A stretch of 64,000 bases of DNA from Sandaracinaceae bacterium (lineage in GTDB: Bacteria; Myxococcota_A; Polyangia; Polyangiales; Houyiibacteriaceae), in the NCBI GenBank assembly GCA_016706685.1, contig JADJJE010000008.1, positions 290,747-354,746 on the forward strand, read 5' to 3'. Positions 37,351-45,845 of the stretch are shown here, in pieces. Position 1 is the first letter of the stretch. Every line of letters begins with the position of its first letter. The position numbers and the translations under genes are program-made. A model generated the notes under the pieces. It did no database searches, was not told the origin of the DNA, and worked only from the letters and a program-made list of their open reading frames with translations.

Positions 37351-37489
37351 GGAGGGGGACGGGCACCCTGGTCTGCGGGGCCGGTCGCGCTGGCGCTTCC
37401 TCGGGTGCCTCCCCCATTTCGGCGCGTCCTGCGGACGCTTGAAATAGGGCCCCCCCCACCCCCGCTGCCCAGGGCGCCCGTCCCCCTCC
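37351..37489 (+). mobile_element. MITE-like element 1 (terminal inverted repeats)
   Basis: A 139-bp non-coding unit begins GGAGGGGGACGGGCACCCTG and ends with the inverse, CAGGGCGCCCGTCCCCCTCC. The first ~46 bp and last ~30 bp match element 2 (38955-39100) in reverse orientation, while the cores differ. No target duplication is clear. It has no ORF, so any transposase would act in trans. Confidence 0.6.
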
Positions 37490-37633
37490 TCGGCTGCGTC
37501 TCGGGTCGAGCACGCGAGGGGCGCGCTCGGGGTGCAGCGCCTGGTGGGCGATCGCACGGTTGCTGATGGGGTGGCCAGCCGGGGAACCCCGCCCCGCGCG
37601 ACTCGGCTCGACTCAGGCGGCTAAAGGAGGAGT

Positions 37634-37706
37634 GTGCTGTCGCTCAGTTGGGAGAGCGCTTGAATCGCACTCGAGAGGTCATGGGTGAGTTCCCGTTTGG
37701 CTCTCC
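37634..37706 (+). pseudogene. Degenerate tRNA-Ala copy
   Basis: The D-arm and anticodon arm are retained exactly: 31 bases from 37642 (GCTCAGTTGGGAGAGCGCTT onward, through the CGC anticodon) are identical to tRNA-Ala at 45618-45693. The acceptor stem and T-arm do not pair and no G3:U70 is possible, so it is not a working tRNA. Its last base abuts the parE stop codon. It lies on the opposite strand to the intact gene. Confidence 0.75.
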
Positions 37707-38017
37707 TAGTCCACGAAGCCGATCCGAAGGTGCAGGGTGGGGTCCATCTTGCCGTGAAGGATGCGAACGATGTCGACCTCGTGCGCGGCATCGAGGCGGT
37801 AGTAGATCAGGTGGCTTCTCACCTTGAGTCGCCGATACCCCTGCTTGATGTCGTCGCACTGTCGGCCCAGGCGCGGTGTCGCCGCCAATAGATGGAAGGC
37901 CTCGTCCAGTTCTCGGAGCGTTCGCTCCATCTGTGCTTGCCCCCAGCTCGCACGGCTTTCGAGACCGATGTCGACCAGATCGTTTTCAGCGGTTCGTCGA
38001 AGCCTGACGCTCACCAT
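37706..38017 (-). CDS. parE: ParE/RelE-family toxin
   Basis: This 103-residue protein of the RelE/ParE fold starts MVSVRLRRTAENDLVDIGLES, with RLGRQCDDIKQGYRRLKVRSH and YYRLDAAHEVDIVRILHGKMDP. The last part is the typical ParE C-terminal strand. ParE toxins poison DNA gyrase, which is known for the family and not tested here. It lies 6 bp downstream of its antitoxin in one operon. Confidence 0.9.
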   Translation of the reverse strand: MVSVRLRRTAENDLVDIGLESRASWGQAQMERTLRELDEAFHLLAATPRLGRQCDDIKQGYRRLKVRSHLIYYRLDAAHEVDIVRILHGKMDPTLHLRIGFVD

Positions 38018-38023
38018 GCCATG

Positions 38024-38275
38024 TCACCGTGGGGTCTGGTCGATCCTCGCCAGCACACGCTCGAGGGAGTAGTCGACGACCGGGCTCTGTTCGCCCTCGT
38101 CGAGTGCCCCGCGCAACTTCGCCAGCATCTGTTCCCGTTCTTCGAGGAGCCGAAGTCCGGCGCGCACCACCTCACTCGCCGAGCCGTAGCGACCACTTGC
38201 GACCAGCTGCGAGATGAACGCGTTGAGCGGCTCACCGAGAGCGACGCTCGTGTTCTTGATCTTTGAAGTCTTCAT
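38024..38275 (-). CDS. parD: ParD-type antitoxin
   Basis: This 83-residue protein starts MKTSKIKNTSVALGEPLNAF and has a ribbon-helix-helix N-terminus with the family motif SGRYGSASEVVRAGLRLLEE. An unstructured acidic C-terminus (ALDEGEQSPVVDY) neutralises the toxin. ATG 38275 fits the usual length. Autoregulation of the operon through the RHH domain is expected. Confidence 0.92.
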   Translation of the reverse strand: MKTSKIKNTSVALGEPLNAFISQLVASGRYGSASEVVRAGLRLLEEREQMLAKLRGALDEGEQSPVVDYSLERVLARIDQTPR

Positions 38276-38432
38276 TCGATCGCCTCTGTTTCGGCTCGGG
38301 GGTCGCTGACTGTGCGTGGAGAGTTGTTTCTCGCTGAAACCCCTCCCACACCTACCAATAGATACCAGCTGTTGGTATCCATTCCCAACGAGGCAAGGTC
38401 GATCGCGTTCGTCGCGGACGCAGGACGTGTCC

Positions 38433-38711
38433 TCAGAAGGGGGTGGGCGGGTCGGGGGGCCGCGGAGCGGTCCGGGCCGCCCTAATGACGAGCAACACCC
38501 CGAGGATGACCAGTGGCGGCGCCCCGCAGGTCGCGAAGCACCCGTACAAGATGCCGTCCGGGGTGAAGGCACCCAAACTCGCTCGGTCCAGCTCCTCACC
38601 GTACTCCCACGCCAACACGCCCGCGACGGCACTGGCCACGGCGAGGAGCATTCCGAAGATGGATAGCGCCAGCGCGTGCTGCCGAGTGAGTTCGCTTTTT
38701 TTCTTGTTCAT
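38433..38711 (-). CDS. Small two-helix membrane protein
   Basis: A 92-residue intact frame starts MNKKKSELTRQHAL. Two hydrophobic segments (LSIFGMLLAVASAVAGVLAW and PPLVILGVLLVIRAA) are joined by an acidic loop with two Cys, and the tail is Pro-rich. It lies inside the MITE-bounded island. It has no recognisable family and could be an accessory gene carried with the TA pair. The 157 bp between it and parD holds no gene that I can see. Confidence 0.55.
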   Translation of the reverse strand: MNKKKSELTRQHALALSIFGMLLAVASAVAGVLAWEYGEELDRASLGAFTPDGILYGCFATCGAPPLVILGVLLVIRAARTAPRPPDPPTPF

Positions 38712-38954
38712 GGACCCCCACGCGCTCCAGGTCGGCGTATCCGTGAGCTGACATGAACTCTACTCAGTTCGGCGAGCCTCAGCTGAACACACGCGGATCC
38801 ACCGTACTTCCCGCGCCAGGAGTGCTCAGTCGGGCACACGCGGGAACCCCTTCAGCAGCGCCCTTGCGTGCAGCGGGTCGAGGCCTGCCAGCGCGCCAGG
38901 TGCGTCCACCTACCGGACGTCGGGTTCCGCTGCGGCGTCCCGAGGCGCCACCGT

Positions 38955-39100
38955 GGAGGGGGACGGGCGCCCTGGGCAGCGGGGGTTGATGGGCCCCAGA
39001 AAGCAAACGCAGCGCGGAGCGCGCAGTGCCGCTTTCAGGGAGGTATCAGAGGGAGCGCCAGCGCGACCGGCCCCGCAGACCAGGGTGCCCGTCCCCCTCC
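38955..39100 (-). mobile_element. MITE-like element 2 (inverted relative to element 1)
   Basis: A 146-bp unit with ends GGAGGGGGACGGGCGCCCTG and CAGGGTGCCCGTCCCCCTCC. Read on the minus strand it has the same end arms as element 1, including the internal TCTGCGGGGCCGGTCGCGCT block. The two cores are unrelated. The stretch 38712-38954 between it and the membrane-protein gene shows no gene. Confidence 0.6.
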
Positions 39101-39193
39101 GATCGATCACGCCACCAGGTGGAGCGCATAGCGTTCCAGGAGCAGATCCGTTAGGTTCACTCCCGAACCACGTTCAATAGGAAGCCCCCCGTC

Positions 39194-40951
39194 ATGAGCA
39201 AGAGCGCTGCGTCTCTCCCGATCGGTTCCGTCGCCATTCCCGAGGCCCGTCAGAACATCCCGGCCACGTCGCGCGAGGCGGCGGACAAGGCTGTGGAGGC
39301 GCTGCGGGCGCGCAAGGATGCCTGGGCGGTGATGAGCATCGCGGAGCGGGTCATGCTGCTCGATACGCTCATGGACCGGACGCTGGCCGAGGCCGAGCGC
39401 TGGGCGCGGGCGGGGCAGGACGCGAAGGGCATCTCGCCCAGCTCGCCCACCGCGGGTGAAGAGTGGCTGGCTGGGCCGGCCGTCATGACGCGCAACATCC
39501 GGTTGCTGAAGAAGTCGCTCGAGGACATCGCGCGCTTCGGCGCGCCGCAGCTGCCGGCGGAGCCGTTCGCGCGGGTGGACGGGCGCGTGGTGGCCACCGT
39601 CTTCCCCACGGACAACTGGGACAAGCTCACCTTCACGGGCTTCAGCGCCGAGGTCTGGATGCAGCCCGAGGTGACGCTCGCCAACCTGCCCGACCACATG
39701 GCGGAGTTCTATCGCACGCGGCCCACGGTGGGGAAGGTCGCGCTGGTGCTGGGCGCCGGCAACGTGTCGTCCATCGGGCCCATGGACGCGCTCTACAAGC
39801 TGTTCGTGGAGGGCCAGGTGGTCATCCTCAAGATGAACCCGGTCAACGAGAACCTGGGGCCGGTCTTCGCCGACATCTTCCAGCCGCTGGCGGACCGCGG
39901 GTTCTTCCGTCTGGTGTACGGCGGCGCGGCCGAAGGCGACTACCTCTGCAACCACCCGGGCGTCGAAGAGATCCACATCACCGGCTCCGACAAGACCTAC
40001 GACGCCATCGTCTGGGGTCTGGGCGCCGAGGGCGAGCGCCGCAAGCGTGAGCGCACACCACGCAACACGCGCCGCGTCTCGAGCGAGCTCGGAAACGTGA
40101 GCCCCATCATCGTGGTGCCCGGGCCGTGGAGCCAGGACGACATCATCTACCAGGGCGTGAACCTGGCGTCGTCGCTCACCAACAACGCGGGCTTCAACTG
40201 CAACGCCACGCGCGTGGTCATCCAGCACGCGAGCTGGTCGCAGCGTGACGCGCTCAACGAGGCGCTGAGCAAGGCGCTCGATCGCGCCGAGCCGCGCGTG
40301 CCGTACTACCCGGGCGCCGAAGAGCGCCACGACCGCTTCCTGGCGGCGCACCCCGAGGCGCGTCAGTTCGGTCCCGATGGCGCGGGCAAGGTGCCCTGGA
40401 CGTTCATCCCCGGCGTGCCCAGCGACGATGCGGGCGACATCTGCTTCAACACCGAGGCGTGGTGTGGCGTCACCAGCGAGACCGCGCTCGAGGCCGGCTC
40501 CGTGGTGGAGTACATCGAGCGCGCGGTGGACTTCGCCAACGACCGCCTGTGGGGCACGCTCAGCTGCTCCATCATCGTGCACCCGAAGTCGCTCGAAGAC
40601 CCCGCCATCGCCAACGCGGTGGAGAAGGCCATCGCCGACCTGCGCTTCGGCTCGGTGGCGGTGAACCACTGGGCGGCGCTCGCGTATGCGTTCGTGTCCA
40701 CCACCTGGGGTGCATACCCGGGTCACCCGCCCGAAGACATCCGCTCGGGCTCGGGGGTGGTGCACAACAGCTACCTGTTCGACAAGCCGCAGAAGAGCGT
40801 GGTGCGCGGGCCGTTCATCGTGAAGCCGCGCCCGGCGTGGTTCAACGACCACAAGACCACGCAAAAGCTGGGGCCCCTGCTCACGCGCTTCAACGGCAAG
40901 CCGTCGGTGCGCACGCTGCTGCCCATGCTCAACCAGGCCCTGCGAGGCTGA
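39194..40951 (+). CDS. Aldehyde dehydrogenase family protein, long form
   Basis: A 585-residue ALDH-superfamily protein. The Rossmann region includes VFPTDNWDKLTFTGFSAEVW and LGAGNVSSIGPMDALYKLF. The general-base Glu lies in SSELGNVSPIIVVP (usually ELGGKxP). The likely nucleophile Cys is in NNAGFNCNATRVVI, where the usual context is GQxC. Residues around the active site are altered, so substrate and even activity are open. It is followed at 3 bp by the MBL gene and probably forms an operon with it. Confidence 0.8.
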   Translation: MSKSAASLPIGSVAIPEARQNIPATSREAADKAVEALRARKDAWAVMSIAERVMLLDTLMDRTLAEAERWARAGQDAKGISPSSPTAGEEWLAGPAVMTRNIRLLKKSLEDIARFGAPQLPAEPFARVDGRVVATVFPTDNWDKLTFTGFSAEVWMQPEVTLANLPDHMAEFYRTRPTVGKVALVLGAGNVSSIGPMDALYKLFVEGQVVILKMNPVNENLGPVFADIFQPLADRGFFRLVYGGAAEGDYLCNHPGVEEIHITGSDKTYDAIVWGLGAEGERRKRERTPRNTRRVSSELGNVSPIIVVPGPWSQDDIIYQGVNLASSLTNNAGFNCNATRVVIQHASWSQRDALNEALSKALDRAEPRVPYYPGAEERHDRFLAAHPEARQFGPDGAGKVPWTFIPGVPSDDAGDICFNTEAWCGVTSETALEAGSVVEYIERAVDFANDRLWGTLSCSIIVHPKSLEDPAIANAVEKAIADLRFGSVAVNHWAALAYAFVSTTWGAYPGHPPEDIRSGSGVVHNSYLFDKPQKSVVRGPFIVKPRPAWFNDHKTTQKLGPLLTRFNGKPSVRTLLPMLNQALRG

Positions 40952-40954
40952 GTC

Positions 40955-42076
40955 GTGGCGCTCTCACTCGGTGACTCCGTGGATGCGCGCGTGCCCTGGG
41001 TGCGTGCGCTGCACGATCTCGACGCCGCACGTTCCATCCGCTCGCCGGGGCCCAAGCTGCGCGCGCTGCGCCACGCCGGTGAGGCGCTGGGGGACAGCCT
41101 GCGCCACGGGCCGCGCGTGAGCGCCGTGCGCACGCTGCCGCAGACCACGCTGCTCTACCCCACGGCCTACGCGTTCAACCACACGGTGCCGCTGCCCGTC
41201 CCGTATGTGGTCATGTCGCATCGCTGCCTCTTGGTGCAGGTGCGCGTGACCGTGGCGGGTCAGAGCGTGCTCAAGAACGTGCTCTTCAACCCGTCGGACA
41301 TCCAAGCCGCCAAGGCCACGCCCTACTTCGCGCAGCTGCTGGCGAAGACCGGTGACCGCTTCGCGGACGCCATCACCACGCGCAGCGACACGCTCGAGGC
41401 ACAGCTCGCGCGGCACGGCCTCGGCGCCGAGGACATCGACCTCATCGCGTTCGATCACTTCCACACGCAGGACCTGCGCTCGCTGCTGGGCTGCGACGTG
41501 CCCAACGCGGCGGGTGAGCTGCTGCGCGCGCGCTTCCCGAACGCGTACCTGCTGGCCCCGCGCCTCGAGTGGGAGGACTGGGACGACCTGCACCCCATGC
41601 AGCGCAGCTGGTTCATCGCCGACGGAAAGCGCGGCGTGCCGCTCGAGCGCGTGGTGCTCACCGACGGTGACGTGGCGCTCGGCGAAGGCTGCCTGCTGCT
41701 GCAGACGCCCGGGCACACCACCGGCAACCAGACGCTCTTCTGCTACGGCGAGCGTGGCGTGTTCGGCTGCTCCGAGAACGGCACCAGCGCGGACAATTGG
41801 TCGCCCTACGAGAGCCGCATCCCGGGCCTCGCGCGCTACAGCCGGCAGTTCAACGTGGAGGTGGTGCTCAACAGCAACACGCCCGAGCTGGCCGCCGAGC
41901 AGTACGCCTCCATGGTGCTCGAGCGCAGCGTGGTGGACCGCGTGCCGGGTGCGCCTGCCTTCGTGCAGATGTTCCCGTCGAGCGAGGTCACGCCCAGCGC
42001 GCTGGCGCCGGGCATCTGGCCCTCCATGATCTTCGGCGAGCGCGACAGCGGGCACCTGCAGGTCCGCCCCCGCTGA
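40955..42076 (+). CDS. MBL-fold hydrolase partner of aldehyde dehydrogenase
   Basis: A 373-residue protein starts at GTG 40955. The MBL metal motif reads FDHFHTQDLRSLL (HxHxxD instead of HxHxDH), with LLQTPGHTTGNQTLFCY as the third-site His and GCSENGTSADNW where Asp is usual. The N-terminal 90 residues are not MBL-like. It is co-transcribed with the ALDH gene (3-bp gap), suggesting a linked reaction, for example ester or thioester cleavage feeding an aldehyde step; this is inference. Confidence 0.75.
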   Translation: MALSLGDSVDARVPWVRALHDLDAARSIRSPGPKLRALRHAGEALGDSLRHGPRVSAVRTLPQTTLLYPTAYAFNHTVPLPVPYVVMSHRCLLVQVRVTVAGQSVLKNVLFNPSDIQAAKATPYFAQLLAKTGDRFADAITTRSDTLEAQLARHGLGAEDIDLIAFDHFHTQDLRSLLGCDVPNAAGELLRARFPNAYLLAPRLEWEDWDDLHPMQRSWFIADGKRGVPLERVVLTDGDVALGEGCLLLQTPGHTTGNQTLFCYGERGVFGCSENGTSADNWSPYESRIPGLARYSRQFNVEVVLNSNTPELAAEQYASMVLERSVVDRVPGAPAFVQMFPSSEVTPSALAPGIWPSMIFGERDSGHLQVRPR

Positions 42077-42101
42077 CCACGCGCGCTTCAGCGCCCCAGC
42101 G

Positions 42102-42689
42102 TCAAGCCTCGCCCAGGTCGAGCGCCGCTTCGAGTTGAAGCAGCAGCTCGGGGTCGGCCACGTCGCGCAGGATGCGCCGCAGGTACAGCGCGTCGCCGCG
42201 CTCGAGTGGACGTGTGCCCAGCCACGATGCGATGGTCAGGCGCAGCTCGCTCGCGGTGGCAGGGTTCTCGAACGAGCTCAGCAGCTGACCGGTGGGGGTG
42301 GTGGGCGACGGGGCTGCCGCCATGCGCTGGGCGAGGATGGCGTGGCGTGCGTACGCAGTGAGGCGTCCCTCGAGGTGCTGCTGCAGCACGTTCGGTGCGG
42401 GCGTGCGCAGCTCGAGGCAACGGCCGCCGGCCATACGCAACAGCACGTGGTCGGTGCCCGAGTGTTGCGACTCGAGCTCTGTGTAGGGCACGTACCAGCT
42501 GCGTGTGGCGCCACCGACGCAGAGGCCCTCGGCGCCGAGGCGCAGCGCCGCTGGGGTGGGCGGTGAAGGCTGCGGTCGCTCGTCGTCGCGCACGAGCCAG
42601 GCGCTGACTTCCACGCGGGCCGTGTCCGGTTCGCTGCCAGGCTGTGCAAAGGGCTCGCTGGGAGCGGGGTCTATGGGGCGAGAGCGCAT
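42102..42689 (-). CDS. Hypothetical protein, possible PilZ-like or flagellar-type beta domain
   Basis: About 195 residues from ATG 42689 (MRSRPIDPAPSEPFAQPG); a GTG at 42737 would add 16. A short beta-rich segment (AALRLGAEGLCVGGATRSWY; DHVLLRMAGGRCLELRT) precedes a helical C-terminus (LERGDALYLRRILRDVADPE). No family is recognised; similarity to small beta-barrel regulatory domains is only visual. It is convergent with the MBL gene. Confidence 0.5.
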   Translation of the reverse strand: MRSRPIDPAPSEPFAQPGSEPDTARVEVSAWLVRDDERPQPSPPTPAALRLGAEGLCVGGATRSWYVPYTELESQHSGTDHVLLRMAGGRCLELRTPAPNVLQQHLEGRLTAYARHAILAQRMAAAPSPTTPTGQLLSSFENPATASELRLTIASWLGTRPLERGDALYLRRILRDVADPELLLQLEAALDLGEA

Positions 42690-42905
42690 GGGGCTTGGTC
42701 GAGTCCTGGGGGGACGAGGTGAATCGTCTGCGAGCACCGTGCCAAGCTAGGATCACGGAGGAAACACGACCATATCCACGTCCAGGGGCCGTCCTGCCCA
42801 AGTTTGGCCGCCACGATTGGGCACCGCTACGCAACGAATGCATACCTCGGGAAGTTCGAGTTGCCGTCTTGCACCCGCGCGGGCGCTTGGTACCTTCCGC
42901 GACCT

Positions 42906-43988
42906 ATGAGCCGAGTCGTCAATTTCAATGCGGGTCCTGCGACCCTTCCCTTGTCCGTGCTCGAGTACACCCGGGACGAGCTCCTCGATCACGAGGGCAC
43001 CGGGATGTCCATCCTCGAGCACTCGCACCGCGAGGCCGCGTACATGGCCGTGCACGAGGAGTGCAAGGTCCTGCTGCGTGAGCTCATGGCGATCCCGGAC
43101 ACCCACGAGGTCATCTTCATGGGCGGCGGCGCCAGCACGCAGTTCGCGCTGGTCCCCATGAACCTCGCGAACGGCGGCTCGGCCGACTACGTGGACACCG
43201 GCACCTGGTCGGCGGGCGCCATCAAGGAGGCCAACATCGTCGCCAAGGCGCGCATCGCGGGCACGGGCAAGGATGGCGAGCGCTACGTGCGCGTGCCGAA
43301 GCAGGCGGACCTCGACCTCGACCCCAACGCGGCCTACGTGCACATCACCAGCAACAACACGGTGATGGGCAGCCAGTACCACTACACCCCGGACACCGGC
43401 TCGGTGCCGCTGGTCGCCGACATGTCGAGCGACATCCTGTGGAAGCCCATCGATGTCAGCAAGTACGGCCTGATCTACGCCGGCGCGCAGAAGAACCTCG
43501 GCCCCGCCGGCGTGGTGGTGTGCATCATCCGCAAGGACCTCGCGGAGCGCTCGCCGAAGACCATCCCCAAGATCTTCCGCTACAGCACCATGGTGGAGGG
43601 GGACTCCATGGCCAACACCGTGCCCACCTTCCCGGTGTACATGGTGCGCAACGTGCTCCGCTGGGTGAAGTCCGTGGGCGGCGCGCCGGCCATGGAGCAG
43701 CGCAACCGCGCGAAGGCGAAGATGCTGTACGACATCCTCGACGCGAACGACTTCTACAAGCTCGTCATCGAGAAGGACTCGCGCTCGGTCATGAACCCCG
43801 TGTTCAACCTGCCCAGCGAAGACCTCGAGAAGAAGCTCGTGAAGGACTCGAAGGCGGCGGGCTTCGTGGGCATCAAGGGCCACCGCTCGGTCGGCGGCCT
43901 GCGCATCAGCATGTACAACGCGATGGAGCCCGAGGGCGTGGCCAAGTTCTGTGAGTTCCTCACGGGCTGGACCAAGCAGAACAGCTGA
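42906..43988 (+). CDS. serC: Phosphoserine aminotransferase
   Basis: This PLP enzyme of serine and pyridoxal phosphate biosynthesis is 360 residues long, starting MSRVVNFNAGPATLPLSVLE. Family signatures are FMGGGASTQFALVPMNL, DTGTWSAGAIKEA, VADMSSDIL and PLP-lysine context YGLIYAGAQKNLGPAG, with IKGHRSVGGLRISMYNAM near the C-terminus. The ATG at 42906 gives normal length; the longer frame upstream is not conserved. An intrinsic terminator follows at 44131. Confidence 0.97.
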   Translation: MSRVVNFNAGPATLPLSVLEYTRDELLDHEGTGMSILEHSHREAAYMAVHEECKVLLRELMAIPDTHEVIFMGGGASTQFALVPMNLANGGSADYVDTGTWSAGAIKEANIVAKARIAGTGKDGERYVRVPKQADLDLDPNAAYVHITSNNTVMGSQYHYTPDTGSVPLVADMSSDILWKPIDVSKYGLIYAGAQKNLGPAGVVVCIIRKDLAERSPKTIPKIFRYSTMVEGDSMANTVPTFPVYMVRNVLRWVKSVGGAPAMEQRNRAKAKMLYDILDANDFYKLVIEKDSRSVMNPVFNLPSEDLEKKLVKDSKAAGFVGIKGHRSVGGLRISMYNAMEPEGVAKFCEFLTGWTKQNS

Positions 43989-44000
43989 ACGGGCGCCGCC

Positions 44001-44100
44001 AAATCGCCTGATCGCGGCTTACGTCCTCGCAGCCAGGCTCGAAATACTGGAGTATTCCTTCGCCTGGCTGCTCCGGGCGCGCTCGCGCTAAGGCGATTTT
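44001..44100. repeat. Long imperfect palindrome downstream of serC
   Basis: AAATCGCCT...AGGCGATTT forms the outer stem, and CAGCCAGGC...GCCTGGCTG with GAAATACTGGAGTATTCC forms an inner hairpin. It is about 100 bp long and followed by a T-run, and may act as a transcription terminator or a REP-like element. Confidence 0.6.
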
Positions 44101-44130
44101 TCGGCTCTACACAGTTCGCGCCACGAGATT

Positions 44131-44155
44131 GCCCACCGCATGCGGTGGGCTTTTT
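44131..44155 (+). terminator. Intrinsic terminator of serC
   Basis: GCCCACCGCATGCGGTGGGC is a perfect 10-bp-arm hairpin immediately followed by TTTTT. Confidence 0.85.
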
Positions 44156-45531
44156 CATTGGGACGCCACGGTGTTCGCGACGTCGGTCTCGGCCACGTGC
44201 GCCACGTGCCGCAGCACGCGCAGGTGGATGCGGTGGATGATGTCGTCGGCCCACAGCTTCCAGTAGACCGTGGGCATCATGTCCAGCTGGTAGTAGGTGC
44301 GGCCGCGCAGGCGCGTGCCACCGGTCGCCGTGCGCTCCAGCAGGAACTGCCCCGCCGTGGTGCGGAAGTAGCCGTCGAGGTGCCGCGGGCGGATGTCGTA
44401 GGGCGACATCTCGCGCATGGGGTCGGGCATGTCCTGCACGCTGAAGCCCAGCTCGCGCGGCGGGTCCCACACCTCGATGGGCTCCACGAACTCGCCCGTG
44501 GTGAACTCGCAGCGGCGGATGGCGCCCACGCCGCTCCCCTCGATGCGCGCACCCGTGGGAGCGGCGACGCCCACCCGGAAGATCCAGTCCTCGATGGGCG
44601 GCAGCTCGGGGAAGGCCACCACGCGCTCCCACACCACCTCGGGCGGCGCGGCCACCTCGACCACCGTCTCCACCATGTGCGTGTCGGCCGGCGGTGGGGC
44701 CACGCCCTCCATCAAGATGAGGACGGGCAAGAGCATGCCGGGAGCCACCCAGCGGCCCTGCGCGTTGAGCATCTGCCGGCGCATGGTGAAGGCGATCTGG
44801 TGGCCCACCAGCGTGTTCACGGCGGCCAGCGGCCAGACCATCATCAGGCAGATGAGGCCCTCGAACGCGAAGGCGATCAGCACCACGAAGCTGACGACCA
44901 AGGAGGCGATGGACGCGGCCAGCGAGTAGGCGCGGCCACGTCCCGCGTTCACGCCGTGCAGCTGGTCGAACAGCAGCGTGGTGGCGAACCCCGTGAAGAG
45001 CGGCGCGCCGATGAAGAGCGGTGCGCCGTAGTTGCCCATGAGGCCCACCGAAGCACCGAGCGCGCCGAGGGTGATGGTGGCGCCAGCGAGGACGCTCAAC
45101 GCGAGCGCGGCGGCGGCGCCCATGCGCGGGGGTGAGCCCGGCGCCTCGGTGGGGATGTCGTCCTGGTTCGCGGTGGCTGCTGGGGGTGCTGCACTCGGCA
45201 GCACCGAGAGCGCCAAGAAGAAGAGCAGATTGGCAAAGGGCACGATGAAGAGCACCACCATCCAGGCGGGCGCGCCGGCGTCACGCAAGCGGCGCTCCGA
45301 GAGCCAGATGCCGATGGCCAGGAACGGGATGGCCGTCGCCCAGAGCGCGGCGTAGTAGCGCAGGTTCTCCCCCGGGTGGAAGAGCGGCGCGTCCACCGGG
45401 CTCACGTAGTAGAGCGGGCTCCACGTCTGGCCGAACGCGGCGGACACGGCGTAGTCCACGCCCAGCTTGAGGGCGGCCAACACCACACCGAAGAGCACGA
45501 AGGGGCGCTGACCGAGCGGTGCCGTGTTCAT
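44155..45531 (-). CDS. DUF805-like / multi-TM / SRPBCC fusion protein
   Basis: A 458-residue protein. Its N-terminus has hydrophobic helices in DUF805 style (PLGQRPFVLFGVVLAALKLG; APAWMVVLFIVPFANLLFF), a Pro/Asp linker, then five more helices. The C-terminal ~160 residues are a START/SRPBCC-like domain (ETVVEVAAPPEVVWERVVAF; GGTRLRGRTYYQLDMMPTVYW). Such a fusion suggests a membrane protein with a hydrophobic-ligand pocket on the cytoplasmic side. It is intact and single. The function is not known. Confidence 0.7.
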   Translation of the reverse strand: MNTAPLGQRPFVLFGVVLAALKLGVDYAVSAAFGQTWSPLYYVSPVDAPLFHPGENLRYYAALWATAIPFLAIGIWLSERRLRDAGAPAWMVVLFIVPFANLLFFLALSVLPSAAPPAATANQDDIPTEAPGSPPRMGAAAALALSVLAGATITLGALGASVGLMGNYGAPLFIGAPLFTGFATTLLFDQLHGVNAGRGRAYSLAASIASLVVSFVVLIAFAFEGLICLMMVWPLAAVNTLVGHQIAFTMRRQMLNAQGRWVAPGMLLPVLILMEGVAPPPADTHMVETVVEVAAPPEVVWERVVAFPELPPIEDWIFRVGVAAPTGARIEGSGVGAIRRCEFTTGEFVEPIEVWDPPRELGFSVQDMPDPMREMSPYDIRPRHLDGYFRTTAGQFLLERTATGGTRLRGRTYYQLDMMPTVYWKLWADDIIHRIHLRVLRHVAHVAETDVANTVASQ

Positions 45532-45567
45532 CCCCCGAGGCTACGGCTGCTTTGGCGCGCGCCGGAC

Positions 45568-45602
45568 AAAAAAGAAACGCCAGCGTTGGGGGCTGGCGTT
45601 TC
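45568..45602 (-). terminator. Intrinsic terminator downstream of tRNA-Ala
   Basis: On the minus strand AACGCCAGC and GCTGGCGTT pair around a short C-rich loop, followed by TTTTTT. It lies ~16 bp past the tRNA 3' end. Confidence 0.85.
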
Positions 45603-45617
45603 GGGTCGGACCTTGGG

Positions 45618-45693
45618 TGGTGGAGACAAACGGGATCGAACCGTTGACCTCTTGAGTGCGATTCAAGCGCTCTCCCAACTGAGCTATGCCCCC
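45618..45693 (-). tRNA. tRNA-Ala (anticodon CGC)
   Basis: This full cloverleaf has acceptor GGGGGCA/TGTCTCC with the alanine-identity G3:U70 pair, D-arm GCTC/GAGC, anticodon arm CTTGA-ATCGCAC-TCAAG (anticodon CGC, reading GCG), T-arm AACGG-TTCGATC-CCGTT, discriminator A and an encoded CCA. Confidence 0.97.
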
Positions 45694-45845
45694 AGGGGAA
45701 CCGCTCGCCCTTCGGCGAGAGGCCAGACTTTACACGTGGTCGGCAGGTGCGCAAGTCCGTACAGCGCAATTAGAGCGCAACGCGACACTCCTCCGCGCCA
45801 GGAGAGCGCCCGACTCACTGCACGCGGAGGTATACAATACGATAC

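Noticed and set aside
37634..37706. Functional tRNA
   Set aside because: The acceptor and T stems cannot pair; only the D and anticodon arms remain.
37351..39100. Integron attC sites
   Set aside because: No RYYYAAC/GTTRRRY core pairs at the ends and no integrase; TIR-type ends fit a MITE better.
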